From assembly GCA_002224055.1 (NCBI GenBank), contig AZLU01000002.1:358777-422776 (forward strand): a stretch of 64,000 nucleotides of DNA, written 5' to 3'. A program made the translations under genes and the position numbers. Position 1 is the stretch's first letter, and each line of letters opens with the position of its first letter. Positions 1 to 11,301 of this stretch are shown here, one piece after another. This DNA is from Pezizomycotina sp. ARF18 (lineage: Eukaryota > Ascomycota). The notes under the pieces are model-generated. The model was not told where the DNA came from and did not search any database. It saw nothing but the letters and a program-made list of their open reading frames with translations.

Positions 1-559
1 CTGAAGCGCGACAGCCACAGACATTAGAGAGGCCGGAAAATCTTGTATCTATGGGTTATTACTCGCCGGCGTCCTGGCGCTAAATTTGAGAAGTATACGG
101 TTCCTGGAAGACAGATCGACGGCGTAGAAAGTCGACGCTTATGCTACACTTGCTCGTTAATTGCTGCTATGCTTCGGACTCATCGTTCCGTTCAGTCTGA
201 AAATACAGAGGAGGAAGAAGAAGAGAAGGTTTGAAGGCTTCTTTCCCTCTGCGGACGGCGGTCGAAGGTGTTCTTTTACTCGCCGGGGGAAGCTGTTACG
301 AGTTACATCGCGTTCTCCCAGATCGTGGGCTACGCCCTCCTCCGGACATTCGTCTTCCAGATGCGGATGCAGCTCGAAAGATCCAGCAATAAATCATTTC
401 ATCGCCCACGATCACACCATCCGCGTTCACGAACACACTTACCATTAGCGTTCCCAAAATATCATCACAAGACATCGAATCCGCTTCACCGATAGTACGC
501 AAGATCAAAAAGAACATCAACTCCGCCGCGTACCTTACCTGCCAGTCCTCATCGTCATC
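1..559. other. No recognised gene
   Basis: Short open frames occur on both strands, but none gives a protein I recognise. The longest minus-strand frame (296-736) mostly mirrors the DUF3431-like gene that follows. The stretch may hold the 5' part or promoter of that gene. There is no clear signal peptide or splice pattern. Confidence 0.3.
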
Positions 560-1448
560 ATGCTGCGGATACAGTTCCACCTCTGGCTCATGGCCTCGCT
601 CGCCCAACCCGCGCGCATCTTCCCGACAGACAGCGGCGACATCGACATCGAGCGACCCCGCCGTTCGAATCGTCATTTCCGCGCACGACGACGAATCGCC
701 GCAGCAGATTCTATCCCTGGTCGAAGCCGTAAGCACGCTCGACGTCTTCCGGGGCTGCGTGCCGCTCGTAACCGTCTATACCGACGACGCGCAGCTCGAA
801 GACATTCCGTCCGCGCAGGGCACCGACAGCAACCTCGTGTACAACGTCGTCACGGGCAAGAGCACGTCCGCTCAGAGCGCGTATCTAAAGCACATAATAA
901 CGCACTGGGACACCCTCGCGACGCAAATGCTCTTCGTATCGGCCTCTATCTTCCCCCTTACTCCGAGGGCCGGCCTTCCTCCCTGTTTTCCTCATCGGAT
1001 GCGGAGCTAGCGCGTCACGCACTGCTATACCGCCTATCGACATCATTCATACCCGACAGACCGGTTCCTCTCGCTATCGGCGAAGAATACGGACTGCAGG
1101 TGTAACTCCTGCTCCGATTCTACGGGTGGAGATTCCCCGAGGCTCAGAGCTGGTTAAGCTCGTGCAACCGTGCGGAGTGCGACGCGTACTCGCGGCTACC
1201 ACTCACGACGGGCGGAAGCTTCGTCGCGTCGAAAAGGAGGATTAAAGGGATCAATCGGGGTTTTACGAAAGATTTTTGGGAGAGGGCGTGAGCATGGAGG
1301 AGACGGTGGAGAAGATGTGGGGTGTTATCATGCGGTGCGCGGACGAGAGGATCGGCGCCATGTGCCGACCGTACCCCACGGGTGGTTCGCGGAGATGGTC
1401 GACGGAGGGATTAGGAGAGAGGACGAGTGTCAGTGCTTGGACTACTGA
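560..1448 (+). CDS. DUF3431-like fungal protein (frame interrupted)
   Basis: The translation spreads over two frames plus one in-frame TAA. It contains the segment VYNVVTGKSTSAQSAYLKHI at about 835-895, followed by IITHWDTLATQMLFVSA. This matches the DUF3431 pattern in which an N-x-G-R-E-like site is followed by a Y-L-x-H-I block and then a T-x-F-like strand. Downstream, at about 1106-1270, come LLLRFYGWRFPEAQSW and a C-terminal block with GGSFVASKRRIKGINRGF, the place where the family has its conserved C...A.F.VS+ERI region. The Met at 560 starts a mildly hydrophobic leader (MLRIQFHLWLMASLAQPAR), consistent with the short N-terminal anchor of this family. DUF3431 proteins have no settled biochemical role; some look like distant glycosyltransferases. 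The interruptions resemble those in the essential RNR gene of this window, so they may be sequence errors rather than decay. Confidence 0.5.
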
Positions 1449-2359
1449 GATTCATAAGAATTAGAGTTGCTTTTTTGTATCATATTTCCTTTTTTTATTG
1501 TGCATAATTTTTGTCTTTTATTTTTGGAGTTTTGGGGATTCCGGGATGGTTTTGGAGCAAAAAGATAATATTGAATTACGGGGCAGTTTTGAGTAGTTAC
1601 AAATGCCCTTGTTCATATGTATACTATGGAAGAGTATTGGGGTATATATCACGGAAGAGAGTCATGAGAAGGCTAAGGATGTTCAGCGAATGAGTATCCG
1701 CGATGTCCTTTTTTTTTTTTTTGATTGCGACGAAGTCGATCCTCGCAATGTGCTGTGAGAGTTTCTAACAGAGCTTTGACATTCTGGATTATTCCCCCAG
1801 TGTATTTGCTATAGAGATATATATTGAGATGTTCCAGTCGAGAACAGTAGCAATACAATATGGCATGATAATGAATGCCTTTGGAATTGTTCAATGTTTT
1901 GGCTTACACGATCCCCCTTCCCCTTTTCGAACATCTATATTAAATACACTGCGTGAATGCTGGTATCGCTAAACTAAACTACCCATTTGTGTTTTGTAGA
2001 TTTGTTTTCTGTTTTGTTAATGAATTTTGTAACGAATAATGAAGTCGAATGATGACTTTTGGCAGGATTAAAGGTAAGACAGCAATGAAGTAAAGCATAG
2101 GGTATGAAAGAATAGCTATCACTGGTAAGTCGAGGAAGTGATACCGGGTGGCAATTTTAAGAGCTCAGAGTCGACAAATTATTCTGCGTGTTTCAGTCTG
2201 TGTTTCCTTAAACGTTTTCGCTGGGTCCATCTATTACGTTTGATTTAGGTTAGCGTCAACGCTTCAAGGTCAAGCAAAGGGAAAGCGCTTCGTTGTACTT
2301 ACCGAACCTGGCTATTACCCTCCAATCTCCATCTCGATCCACTTTCCAACCTTACCGCT
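1449..2359. other. Intergenic, AT-rich
   Basis: Convergent intergenic stretch between the DUF3431-like gene and the 3' end of the GUT2-type gene. It contains a poly(T) run near 1708-1722 and TA-rich sequence. I see no gene or structured repeat. Confidence 0.5.
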
Positions 2360-4529
2360 TCAACATCCTTCCTGCTCATCCCTCAGACCTCTTGGCAGAC
2401 CCATGCTATCCAAAAACTTGACGCTGTCATCCCACTCCCTATCTTCCTCCTCTTATCCCCCGAGCTCCTCCCCCATAATATCAATAACCTTCGGTAAGCT
2501 CTCCAGCGCCGCCTGCGCGTTCAAGAACGCCAGCCTCGTCCTGCGCGCAATAACATCGACCGCCGTCGCCGCGAGCTCGTGCCGGACGGCGTACGCACCT
2601 CGCCGTCGATGAACGGATACAGCGCGATATCCTCACCCCTCTAACGGAAACCTCTGGTGCGTCGGCGAGGACAGCGAGGCGACGGTCCAGCGCGTCGCCG
2701 TACGCCGTAGCCAGGTGCTGCGCCACCTCCGTCTCCACCCCGAAGTGCTGCACGAGGTTGATGAACAACCTCTTGCTCCACCCGTGCGCGCCGATCAGCT
2801 TCAGTTTGTCGGTGTTGCATACGCCCGTGATCGGTAGCATGCCGTACGTCCCTTCCTCCTTTCCTTTTCAAAATCGGATACTTCCTGGCCCTTCGCGTTG
2901 ACCGTTTTGGCGTCGTCATCGAAGGTCGGGTAGAAGGGGAGCGGTCTGGGGCCAGGTTTCAGGTCGAAGTGCTCGATGGTTTATCGAGCGCTTCTTCGGC
3001 CATTTGTCTGTACGTCGTCCACTTGCCGCCCGCGATGGTGAGTAGACCCGAGGGGAGACGTCGATGAGGTGGTTGCGGACTAGGGATTCGGTGTTCTTGC
3101 TTTCGGATCACGGACAAGGGGCCGTATACCTGCCCACGCGGACAATACGTCACCACGGCGGACGGTGATGTCGGGCGAAAGGTACCGCGATACTTCGTTC
3201 AAAATAAACTGTATTTCCTCCTCCCGAGGCTGCGGCGTCTGACTAATCTTCGTGGAGCGTCCGTGGTACCCCGCGATCGTATTCCCCTGCCATGGCAAAA
3301 AGAAAATAACCCTTCCATCGGACGTATTCGCATCCAACAAACCCATGTTCTGCGGACTGTAGTAGCCAGGAAGAACAATGTGTACGCCTTGCGAGGGTGC
3401 CACGATTCTTTAGCAGTTTCATCGTCGAGCTTGCGTATTTCGTCCGTAAACGGCCCAGTGGCGTTGATCACGCACCTGGCTGGTACCGTGATTGGTTTCG
3501 ACTTGGGGTCGAGGACGTCGCGGACTATCGCACCGTTGATTTTTCCGTCGTCGTCTTTCGTTAGCGACGTTACTTCGGCGTGGTTTACTACCGTAGCGCC
3601 GTACAATGCGGCCGTCATGGCGATCGTGACGTTCATGCGGGAGTCGTTATGTGCGCCGTCTTTCGTGTAACCTCTCTCCATTAGCTTTATCCTTTATCAA
3701 GCTTTCGTCGGTAAGTAGGGGGTAGTCGTGGTTGTGTTACCGTAGTACACTAAAGCTCCACACAGCTTATCGCGCTTAAGCATAGGAACGCTTCAAGCGC
3801 CTTCCCGCGGTCAGGAAGTAGCTGCTCTCGATGCCTTCGCCGCTGATCATGGCTAGCATGTCGTACGCTTTCGTGCCGGCCCAGTAGTACCTATCTTCGA
3901 TTGTTAGCCATCTCAACTGCTCTCCAACCCGCTTTAATTGTCATTCACTTATATGAAATTTGCAACAATGTACGTACGGTGCTTTCCACCACTCATATAC
4001 CGGCAACATGATCGGCAGCCAGCTACTCAGGTGCGGCGCCGTCTCCAGAAACACCGTCCTCTCCTTCAATGCTTCTTTCACCAGGTTGTACTGATCAATA
4101 TCCGCTCCCAAAACGCCTTTTCGAGATACCGCACACCTCCGTGCACGAGCTTCGTGCTCTTGCTGCTCGTACCGGAAGAGAAATCGTCCCTCTCGATCAT
4201 TGCCACTTTTAACCCGCGGGATGCGCGTCAAGCGCCAGACCGGAGCCCGTCGCCCCTCCGCCGATAACGAGGACGTCGTACGGTTCCGGTGGAGGAGCAG
4301 GTTTGGGGCGGAGAAGAGTGACGATGGTGGGGTTGCGGTGATTTCGATAGCAGTGCTGCTAGTGCTCTTTGCGGGATGGGAGGGATGGGAAGCGAGAGGA
4401 CGAATTATAGGGCCCGGTTGTCGCCAGGGTATGTGTGCGGGCGGAGGATGAGGTATAGGGAGGTAGTGCCGACGGCAGCGGCGCCGGCGACGCCACCGGC
4501 CACGAGGCGAGGCGGCGGCCGATCGTCAT
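2360..4529 (-). CDS. GUT2: FAD-dependent glycerol-3-phosphate dehydrogenase, mitochondrial
   Basis: This enzyme oxidises sn-glycerol-3-phosphate to dihydroxyacetone phosphate and passes the electrons to ubiquinone at the inner mitochondrial membrane (glycerol catabolism and G3P shuttle). Read on the minus strand, an N-terminal hydrophobic anchor ([20 protein letters not shown]) is followed by the FAD-binding dinucleotide fold with the glycine motif [12 protein letters not shown] near 4285-4250. Then come [19 protein letters not shown], the block [20 protein letters not shown], the cap-domain [28 protein letters not shown] and [15 protein letters not shown], all family hallmarks. Two introns fit well: 3891-3977, between EWWKAP and [13 protein letters not shown], and 3660-3740, between ALVYY and DGAHNDSRM. 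The C-terminal part reads to [11 protein letters not shown] and a stop at 2360. The start at 4529 gives MTIGRR before the anchor; 4605 is an alternative in the anchor's frame. At least five frame changes are needed, mostly single bases in short runs. Length (about 650-700 aa) is normal. Confidence 0.9.
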
Positions 4530-7299
4530 GATGGCGGATGATGGGGGAGCCTGTCAATGGCTCTCTAATGGTGATGATGGAGGGGTTGGTGGAGGGGTTG
4601 ATCAAAGGATGAAGACTTGGACTTGGACTCGAAGGTTGAAATAAAATAGGCTTAGTCTATTCGGAAGTTTGCGGTTGAAAAAAAAAAAAAAAAAAAAAAG
4701 AAACTGAACATTTCTCAAGCCTTGGAAACAAAAGAATTTGAAAAGAGCCCAATAAATCAAGGAAGTAAGGGAAATGAGAACGATACTGATGATGATATCG
4801 ATATCTTCAAAGACGATGAATGAATGGATGAGATATATAAGTGATTTAAAATGTCTAGGTAGCTAGCTATTAGCTATATATCTGTCTCAATTGAAACCCC
4901 TGACGATTTTCCAGAAGGAAAAAAATTTTCGCCCTTGTACCTGACGCTCGTCAAGAAGTGAGACAAGGTGATTGAAGAAATTTTCCCAGCGGGCGTTTAT
5001 TGGAATTCCCCTCCTTTCCCTTTAAATGTATCACATGTTAGTTTTTGTTACGGAGGTGAGTTGATGATTGAAAAGGGAATTTCCCCTCTAGCTCATTGGA
5101 CCAATGCACTGTACTCACCAGGAGTTTCATGCAGATAGGCATAGATAGAGCAAAAAGTGCACAAGAAGATGCGGAGTATTATATAAAAGGTTCAAGTAGT
5201 TTTTGGCCCCGTTGATTGATCGCATTTAAATACTCCGTAAGTGGGTTCATTTGCTTCCAGAAAAAGCTGCAAAAGGGCAAAGATCCCTGATAAACGGCCT
5301 CTTTCATAGCTGTCAATCCGTACGTATTTTAAAGCAATTGATATGAGCATCTATGGATTTCTGTCGGCTCATTTCCCATTAGAGGGTTCAGGAGTCTCGA
5401 TTTGCGGACGATCACCGAGCTCCGCGTATCGGAGGTTCTCATAGAAGGATAGCCCAAAACAAAGAAACGCAGAATTTTCCGTGGAGAAAAACACTTCAGC
5501 CCAACATTCATACGATCGGATCATTCCATTAGACTAGATTCTAGAAGACAGTTGCCTATAGGAAGGCGAGTCGGAAACCCGTTGCTTGGAAAACGTTGCA
5601 GCATTTCCTGGGAAAACAGGGTGTTTCCGTCAGCCGTAATGGAAAAACTCGAGGGAATCCGTGAATAATAAACGTGTGTCAGACAGTGCCTGAGTGTATA
5701 CATGTAATAATAAATTTATCCGGTATCCGGGTAGCGTCATGAATCGGAGCTTTATCATTGCGTCTTTCACAAAGAAGGCCCGATTACAAGGATCGGTATA
5801 CACCGATTATCGCCGAGCAGGGTCAGCTTATAGACGCGTTGGATTGGAATGCACGAAGTACATTAGAGCCGTTTGAAATTCCGGGAACTTAAGATATTTC
5901 TACCTTTTGTGGCAGTTTCCCGTGGGGTAAGGTTCGTCCTTGCGCTAACCCATGAGAAAACTCTCGAGATCTCGTGTGAGTCTATGCTAAGATCTCTCAT
6001 ATAACTTGTATGATGGGGCTCGAGAAGGTTATCCTGGCACTGCCTCGTGGTGACCATGGATGCTCTAAAGATTGTTATATTGATATCGTATTATAGAAAA
6101 TTTTGTATAGAATCACCTGAAAACAGAATTCTACTGTAAGCAGCTTATAAAGTATTGCTCAGTTTGAAAGAGTGTGTATCCCAAAACTCCTAAATGAAAT
6201 ATATCCGCTGCAGACTGCCCTTAAAAAATGGTCCAATTAAGCGAAGCATGAACTGAGGCACTTGTTATCAATCATGTCATTAGTTGCAAAGTGACTATAA
6301 TACGGGTCGCTAGCAATGCTTTTGTGTGAATAAACGCTGTAGAGCTATCTCCAGTGTTTAATGAGACGAAATACAATAGGTTTATTACGTGTTTGGATCT
6401 TCTTACGATCAGTTTGTAAAAGTCTAGACCGTGATTGATCTTTGACGCTAGGTAACATCTATCGTCAAAAATCAAGGGCAAAAAAAAAAATTTTTTTTGC
6501 GGGGTCGTGGTGGGAGTGCTAATTTTTTTTTCCTTTTCTTCTTTCTCTCTCTTTTATTATATATAAGAGAAGATGAAACATAACTGTGGACGGACAGCGA
6601 AAAGAGAAGATCTAGGAGTGCTTGTTTCCTTTTTCATCTGAAGCTTAATTTACTCATGTTCTTATCAGTTTAACCGCAGCAGTGCATGATACTATGCAAA
6701 ATTGCGAAGAACGCGCATAGTATCTTTATAAATTTGCGTAAGATGATGGAATACGATGTGGTATTTCCTGTTAATCGTTCCTGAGGTCAATCCAAAAATA
6801 CGCCGTAAATGTTAAACGATACCTTTGCCCTCCAGTCGGAAACAATTCTTATTAGTCCGCGATATAAAGGAAGTGGAAACGATTCGCTGACGTTCGTCCC
6901 CAGGACCACTGCCTAGACGGGAGTGTCAGCAAAAGTTGCTCCTATGAGTCCTATCCATGTCGAAAGCTAGCGGGACAATTTAGTATCGGTTCCGCCCCAC
7001 TAACCCCCGGCACATTCTAATCCAAGTTTCACGGGCTAAGGCTCGAGAGAGCCGGGGGAAATATTCGGAGACTCCCTTTAAAAGCTAGGAGATTTTCCAT
7101 TTCTTTTTAGCACACAGCACATTCTTCGCGGATCCTTAAAAGTTTCCCCTAGTGTCGATGGCTTATTGGTGTAACGTATCTATATCACGATGTACGTGAC
7201 CAAGGATATGAGTTTCTGGTATGTTTTCACCAAAACCAAACAACAGTGAGGAAATCTAGAGATAAAATATTAAATTTCTGAATACTAACCGTTCATCTC
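4530..7299. other. Long intergenic region, AT-rich
   Basis: No gene recognised. It contains a poly(A) run at about 4679-4698, an A9/T9 pair near 6481-6499, and a perfect 10-bp-stem hairpin at 6688-6724 (GATACTATGC / GCATAGTATC, 17-nt loop). Short frames at 5329-5876 on either strand have no recognisable product. The promoters of GUT2 and of the rhodopsin-domain gene at 7.3 kb should lie at its ends. Confidence 0.4.
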
Positions 7300-8198
7300 T
7301 TGTGTCCTAAACTTGCAGACTTTCGAATGGTCGTGATCGCCGTCAACATTCATCCTCGTCGTCACCGCCTCTACGTCCGCGTCTACTCCGCGGCGACGTC
7401 CTCTCCGTCCGCTCGTGGCGCTGGAGGAAGTCCTCGTTATATTACGTGTTATTCTCCTCGACTCGGCATAATAGACTCCATGGCGAATCACCTCGACGCG
7501 AACAACATAAACCCGGGCTTCACAATGCAGAAAAGGACGTCGTGTTAATGGACAAGCTGTTCTTTCGTGTGGACGATATTCTACCTCGAGTCGCTGTACG
7601 CTCCCCGCGCGGCGATGCTGCTATTCTACAACGAGCTCACGCCGCACGCGACGCACGTCAAACAACATAAACCCGGGCTTCACAATGCCAGAAAAGGACG
7701 TCGTGTTGGACAAGCTGTTCTTCGTGTGGACGATATTCTACCTCGAGTCGCTGTACTGCTCCCGCGCGGCGATGCTGCTATTCTACAACGAGCTCACGCC
7801 GCACGCGACGCACGTCCGCACGCTTGCGAGTATTTACTTCACGGGTCTAGTCACGCTCGTGGGCGCGCTGCTAGCATTCTTCTGGACGGTGTTCATTTGT
7901 CGCCCGATCGAGCTGAACTGGAACGTCGAGGCGATAAACAGCGGGATGTGCTACGCCGCGGACATCTTCAGAACGTTAATTGGGCTTTCCTGTTTATCAC
8001 CACGTTTTCATATTCGCAATACCGTTCCCGTTACTACGGCAGGAGCTGAAGAATACGTCGAGGGAGATGAGGGTTAGCGTGTTTTGCCTGTTCGGGTTGG
8101 GGTTTATTAATGTTGCGCTGGTGGTTATTTGGATGGTGCTTCGGAAGGAAGGAGAGTTGAATGATAATGTTCCCACGGAGGAGCGACGCAGGCGCTGA
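7300..8198 (+). CDS. Fungal rhodopsin-domain (Pth11-like) membrane protein, copy 1
   Basis: A seven-helix fungal membrane protein of the Pth11-like rhodopsin-domain superfamily, whose better-known members sense surface or nutrient cues at the plasma membrane. From 7327 on, degraded helix 1-2 sequence includes VALEEVLVILRVILL. After that comes FVWTIFYLESLYCSRAAMLL (about 7715-7775), a typical helix with the YL...S.A.LLFY signature. Next are a helix at about 7835-7890 (TGLVTLVGALLAFFWTVFIC) ending in the family's CRPI...WN motif, a CYAAD motif, INWAFLFIT, IFAIPFPLLRQELKNTSREM, and a last helix VFCLFGLGFINVALVVIWMV. CTTGCAG at 7312-7318 could be a splice acceptor, so a first exon may lie upstream. 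The frame changes several times. A 157-bp segment is duplicated inside the gene (7501-7816). The product is secure as a family; the exact start and end are not. Confidence 0.6.
7501..7816 (+). repeat. Two direct copies of a ~157-bp coding segment
   Basis: 7501-7657 and 7659-7816 are near-identical and adjacent. They run from ACAACATAAACCCGGGCTTC to CGCACGCGACGCACGTC. The copies differ only by single-base or two-base indels and one short rearrangement, not by ordinary substitutions. This is a recent tandem duplication in the rhodopsin-domain gene, or an assembly artefact in which two noisy reads were joined. Confidence 0.85.
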
Positions 8199-9354
8199 AC
8201 CTGAATATATCATTCAGATGTCGTCGGCGCTGGCGATACCGTGTTGCCCGCAGGCGAGGATGTTTGTTATCAGAATTGGAAGAGGTTCGGGTGCAGTGGA
8301 GGGAGGAAGGAGCTGAAGAAATCTCGGCGACGACGACATCTGGGGATGTTAGAGAGCTAGATTATATACAACAGGAGCGATGAGGGCGCTTTGTAAGAAG
8401 GGCCTCTGAATAGTTGATTTCGTTTTGTTTCGTTTCAGCACTAAGGTCTGAGAAGGCCTCGGGCTTTTCACGTAAGAGCATGGCGTTTGGAATTTCTTCT
8501 ATAGCACTTCTTTCAATGAGCCTTGTAATTATGACAATGGGTATATACGGGCATGGTTTTCTATAGGCACTGCAATTTTTCTTCTTTCACATTCTTTCTA
8601 GAGACACGAGTGGAAAATCTATGCTCAACTCAACTTAAAATTCAAAATTCAAGCGAGATGTTGAGGTTACTCATCTAACAATATTCTCGTTGAATTACAG
8701 GATATAAAAACTATGATTCGATCAGCTGTAAAAAGATTGTAAACAACCTTAGAGCAAGGGGTAAGCTAAGTTAGAAACTATATTGGATATCATAAGTCTA
8801 TCGTCTATAATTGCAATTGCCAATTTAATCTTACAAGCAAAGACTTCTGCCGCTTGAAATCGTATATACGTGCGCACCACATGCTCGTGAATGCAACACA
8901 ACGTGTTAGTGACAAGGAAGAAGAAAACATGGGCTCGCAGGATACTTTTAGACCTGTGTTCGGCTTCGTCAGCCTGCCTAACCGGCGGCGGGAGTTCCCG
9001 GCACTTCCCTGCCTAACCACGCCATGCCCGTGGCCCCTTGGCACTCACGCCATGCCCATAGCCCCTTGGCACCCAAGCCATACCGATGACTACCTCTCGC
9101 TTTCACCAGTATGTAGAAATTCTACGTTCGCTGATTGTGGCTTAAAGAGCCAGGGAATGTAGTGCAAAAGGAGATAAATAACCCAAAATCTACCAGAATT
9201 TTAATTTACCCCAAAAGCCCCCGTGTGCTACTCCCGGAAGGCATTTTGGCGCTCAGTTTCGGTGCATTTGATGTCCCGTCCCCATGTGAAAAGTTATGTC
9301 TGCATTCGCGAGCCGTTCTGCACCGTCGGCGTCCAAGTCCACCCCCGGATTCTA
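8199..9354. other. Intergenic; includes short GC-rich tandem repeat
   Basis: No gene recognised. A plus-strand open frame at 8854-9162 is open mainly because of the tandem repeat at 9018-9088. The region separates two genes whose 3' ends face each other. Confidence 0.4.
9018..9088 (+). repeat. 28-bp tandem repeat, ~2.5 copies
   Basis: Units start at 9018, 9046 and 9074, exactly 28 bp apart. The shared part reads CGCCATGCCC then GCCCCTTGGCAC, with one or two substitutions per unit. It is GC-rich in an otherwise AT-rich intergenic tract. Confidence 0.8.
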
Positions 9355-11301
9355 TATCATAATTCTCCGCAAGGAATCCAGTAAATTGCCGTCATAATCG
9401 CTGCGTTTTCGAAAGTCATCCACCAGCTCTCTGAGCTCTGTACCATTCAAATGTCTACGTAGTAAAGCAGCCCCTCGGGCTCCTCCGAGACGCCGAGCGG
9501 TTGTTATGGATGTGTGCGCCGACGACGGCGGTCCACACACACAATAAGAAAATGAGGATAGAGAGATGATGGCAATGGTGGGAGATACCACGAACCTATT
9601 CTGCAGGTAAGCAACCGTACGCTGACTCTCTTCGGCACGGCGAGGGTATTCTGTAGTACTTCGTTAACCGTGACCGCAAAAGTTGCAGAGTAGACCGTCG
9701 ATGTGGCATTAGTTAGTGTGTCTGCATCGAATGGTGACGACGGGTTATCTTCTGGGCGTAGTTGAGTATTAGCCGGCCTAGCTTGTTCACGGTGAATCTG
9801 GCCGAATCATCGATGTCCTAAGGATCGTTGATGTACGGCTCGTACAGAATTGGCTGAAACTCGGAGTGGGACAGACTTTTTGAACTAAACTCCGTGAAGG
9901 ATAAATGGTAGGAATAGCGGAACCGCGAACGAAGCTAACTGCCAGTAGCCCGGTGCTATTGGTATAACGTGGAATGCAGGATAAGAACGTGTAGTCCGTA
10001 AACAACCCTGCAGATGCGTTTGTTACCGGCCTCCCACGACGAGGAAACGCCCGGTTTCTTGTCCGGGGCGGGCCTTCTGCGTCGCTGTGATAAGAAGGTC
10101 ACTATATGCAGAACGGCTTTGCTCCATTCGATGTCGCAGTCCCTATCGGTACCAGATAGCGTTATGATCGGCGATATCAAGCCTGTCCCCGTGAACTTGG
10201 GCTGCGCGTTATTCATAATCCGACAATCGAGACGGCGGAGTAAGCGCTTACGTTCACGCGGCCTTCGTAGGTATTTTGAGATGTGCCGTACTCGGAAATC
10301 CCAAAATGACTGGCAGCGTAAGTCCCGTTCGTCCACGCTGGGTACGTTCCCTCGTATACTAAAGCTCCTAAAACCTTATCTAGAATTGGAATTATAGAAC
10401 ATCGGAGTTAAGCCTGGCCCCATCAAAGTCAGTCGTGATGTTGGCTTCTGTTGTTCGCTCAACGGTGACATGCGAAGAAAGAAGTAGGTTGCCCGATAAT
10501 GGGGTTACGACCAATGATAAGATAGTAGAACTGATCATCATGATGGCTAAGACCCAGTGTCGGTTTTTAAACGCCGTCCACTATGACAAAGGTTGGACTT
10601 TGGAGTTGTAGTCTAGCATCACTGACTCTTTGAGTGAATGGCCTTCTTTCTAGATTTCTTTGCTCGACGGATGGTTGCCTGTCTTTTAGCCCCGAGGATA
10701 TAGCCCTCCAGCAAATAGTATAGTGAGAAGTAGAAAGATGGTGATAACTGTCCAGTACCAACCGGAGGATATAGTCACAGGGTTTTTGAGTTTAATGGAT
10801 CCAAAGAAGAAGCTGGCGACATTGTATTGCTTATCTTCTCTGAGGTCGCGCAGCCCGGACCTGTGCTCCGAGATGGCAAGTAAGGTTACGAGGGCAATAA
10901 ATGTTCCAAGCTATAGCCCGAAGAATCCGACTAAGGTTCTCTTATAGAACTTCCAGGAAAGCCAACCGCCTTTGTTTTTGAAGCCATCTTCTGAGGCTAT
11001 GCATCAACTAGATTGCCTTTAATAGATCATTATATGTGAAATAGGACGCATATACTGACTCTTGCTCCGCAGACTTGGCCCTGAACCCCTCTGGACGACG
11101 AAGTTGGGCCTGCTCCACTACTACTATAATCATTCTGGCTTTGATCTGCCGTGGTGTCGGAGGAGGCGATCGTTGTTGCGGGGTCGTCTTGTTCATCATT
11201 GTCTCTATTGACGTCTGGTGAGATCGGATACTCTGCATCTCGATCCTTGCGTCACCTGTGCTACTTGAATCTGCTTCGGATTGTCTCGAGGCATTGCGCA
11301 A
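9355..11301 (-). CDS. DUF3433-family multi-pass membrane protein (frame interrupted)
   Basis: Read on the minus strand, the N-terminus from 11301 is a Ser/Thr/Gln-rich cytoplasmic region ending in RSPPPTPRQIKARM. A membrane pair follows: WLSWKFYKRTLVGFFGL with LGTFIALVTLLAISEH at about 10965-10870, then WYWTVITIFLLLTILFAGGL at about 10765-10700. The DUF3433 signature then appears at about 10640-10480: SVMLDYNSKVQPLS, TAFKNRHWVLAIMMISSTIL and VVTPLSGNLL. Family members have the same order of a LLDY...P, a KN+HW and a following helix. An extracellular part rich in N-glycosylation sites follows (TYPAWTNGTYAASHFGISEY near 10345-10285, and VNVSAYSA). A last helix, PTIAIISLSSFSYCVCG, lies at 9585-9535. 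These are fungal plasma-membrane proteins of unknown function. Several frame changes are needed. Full-length members often carry two DUF3433 units; I see one. Confidence 0.6.

Noticed and set aside
296-736. 146-codon minus-strand frame
   Set aside because: It overlaps the DUF3431-like gene on the other strand and matches nothing I know; likely a shadow of GC-rich coding sequence.
3199-3681. Separate gene starting [15 protein letters not shown]
   Set aside because: Its first residues lie in a GT-AG intron (3660-3740) of the GUT2-type gene; the rest is that gene's exon.
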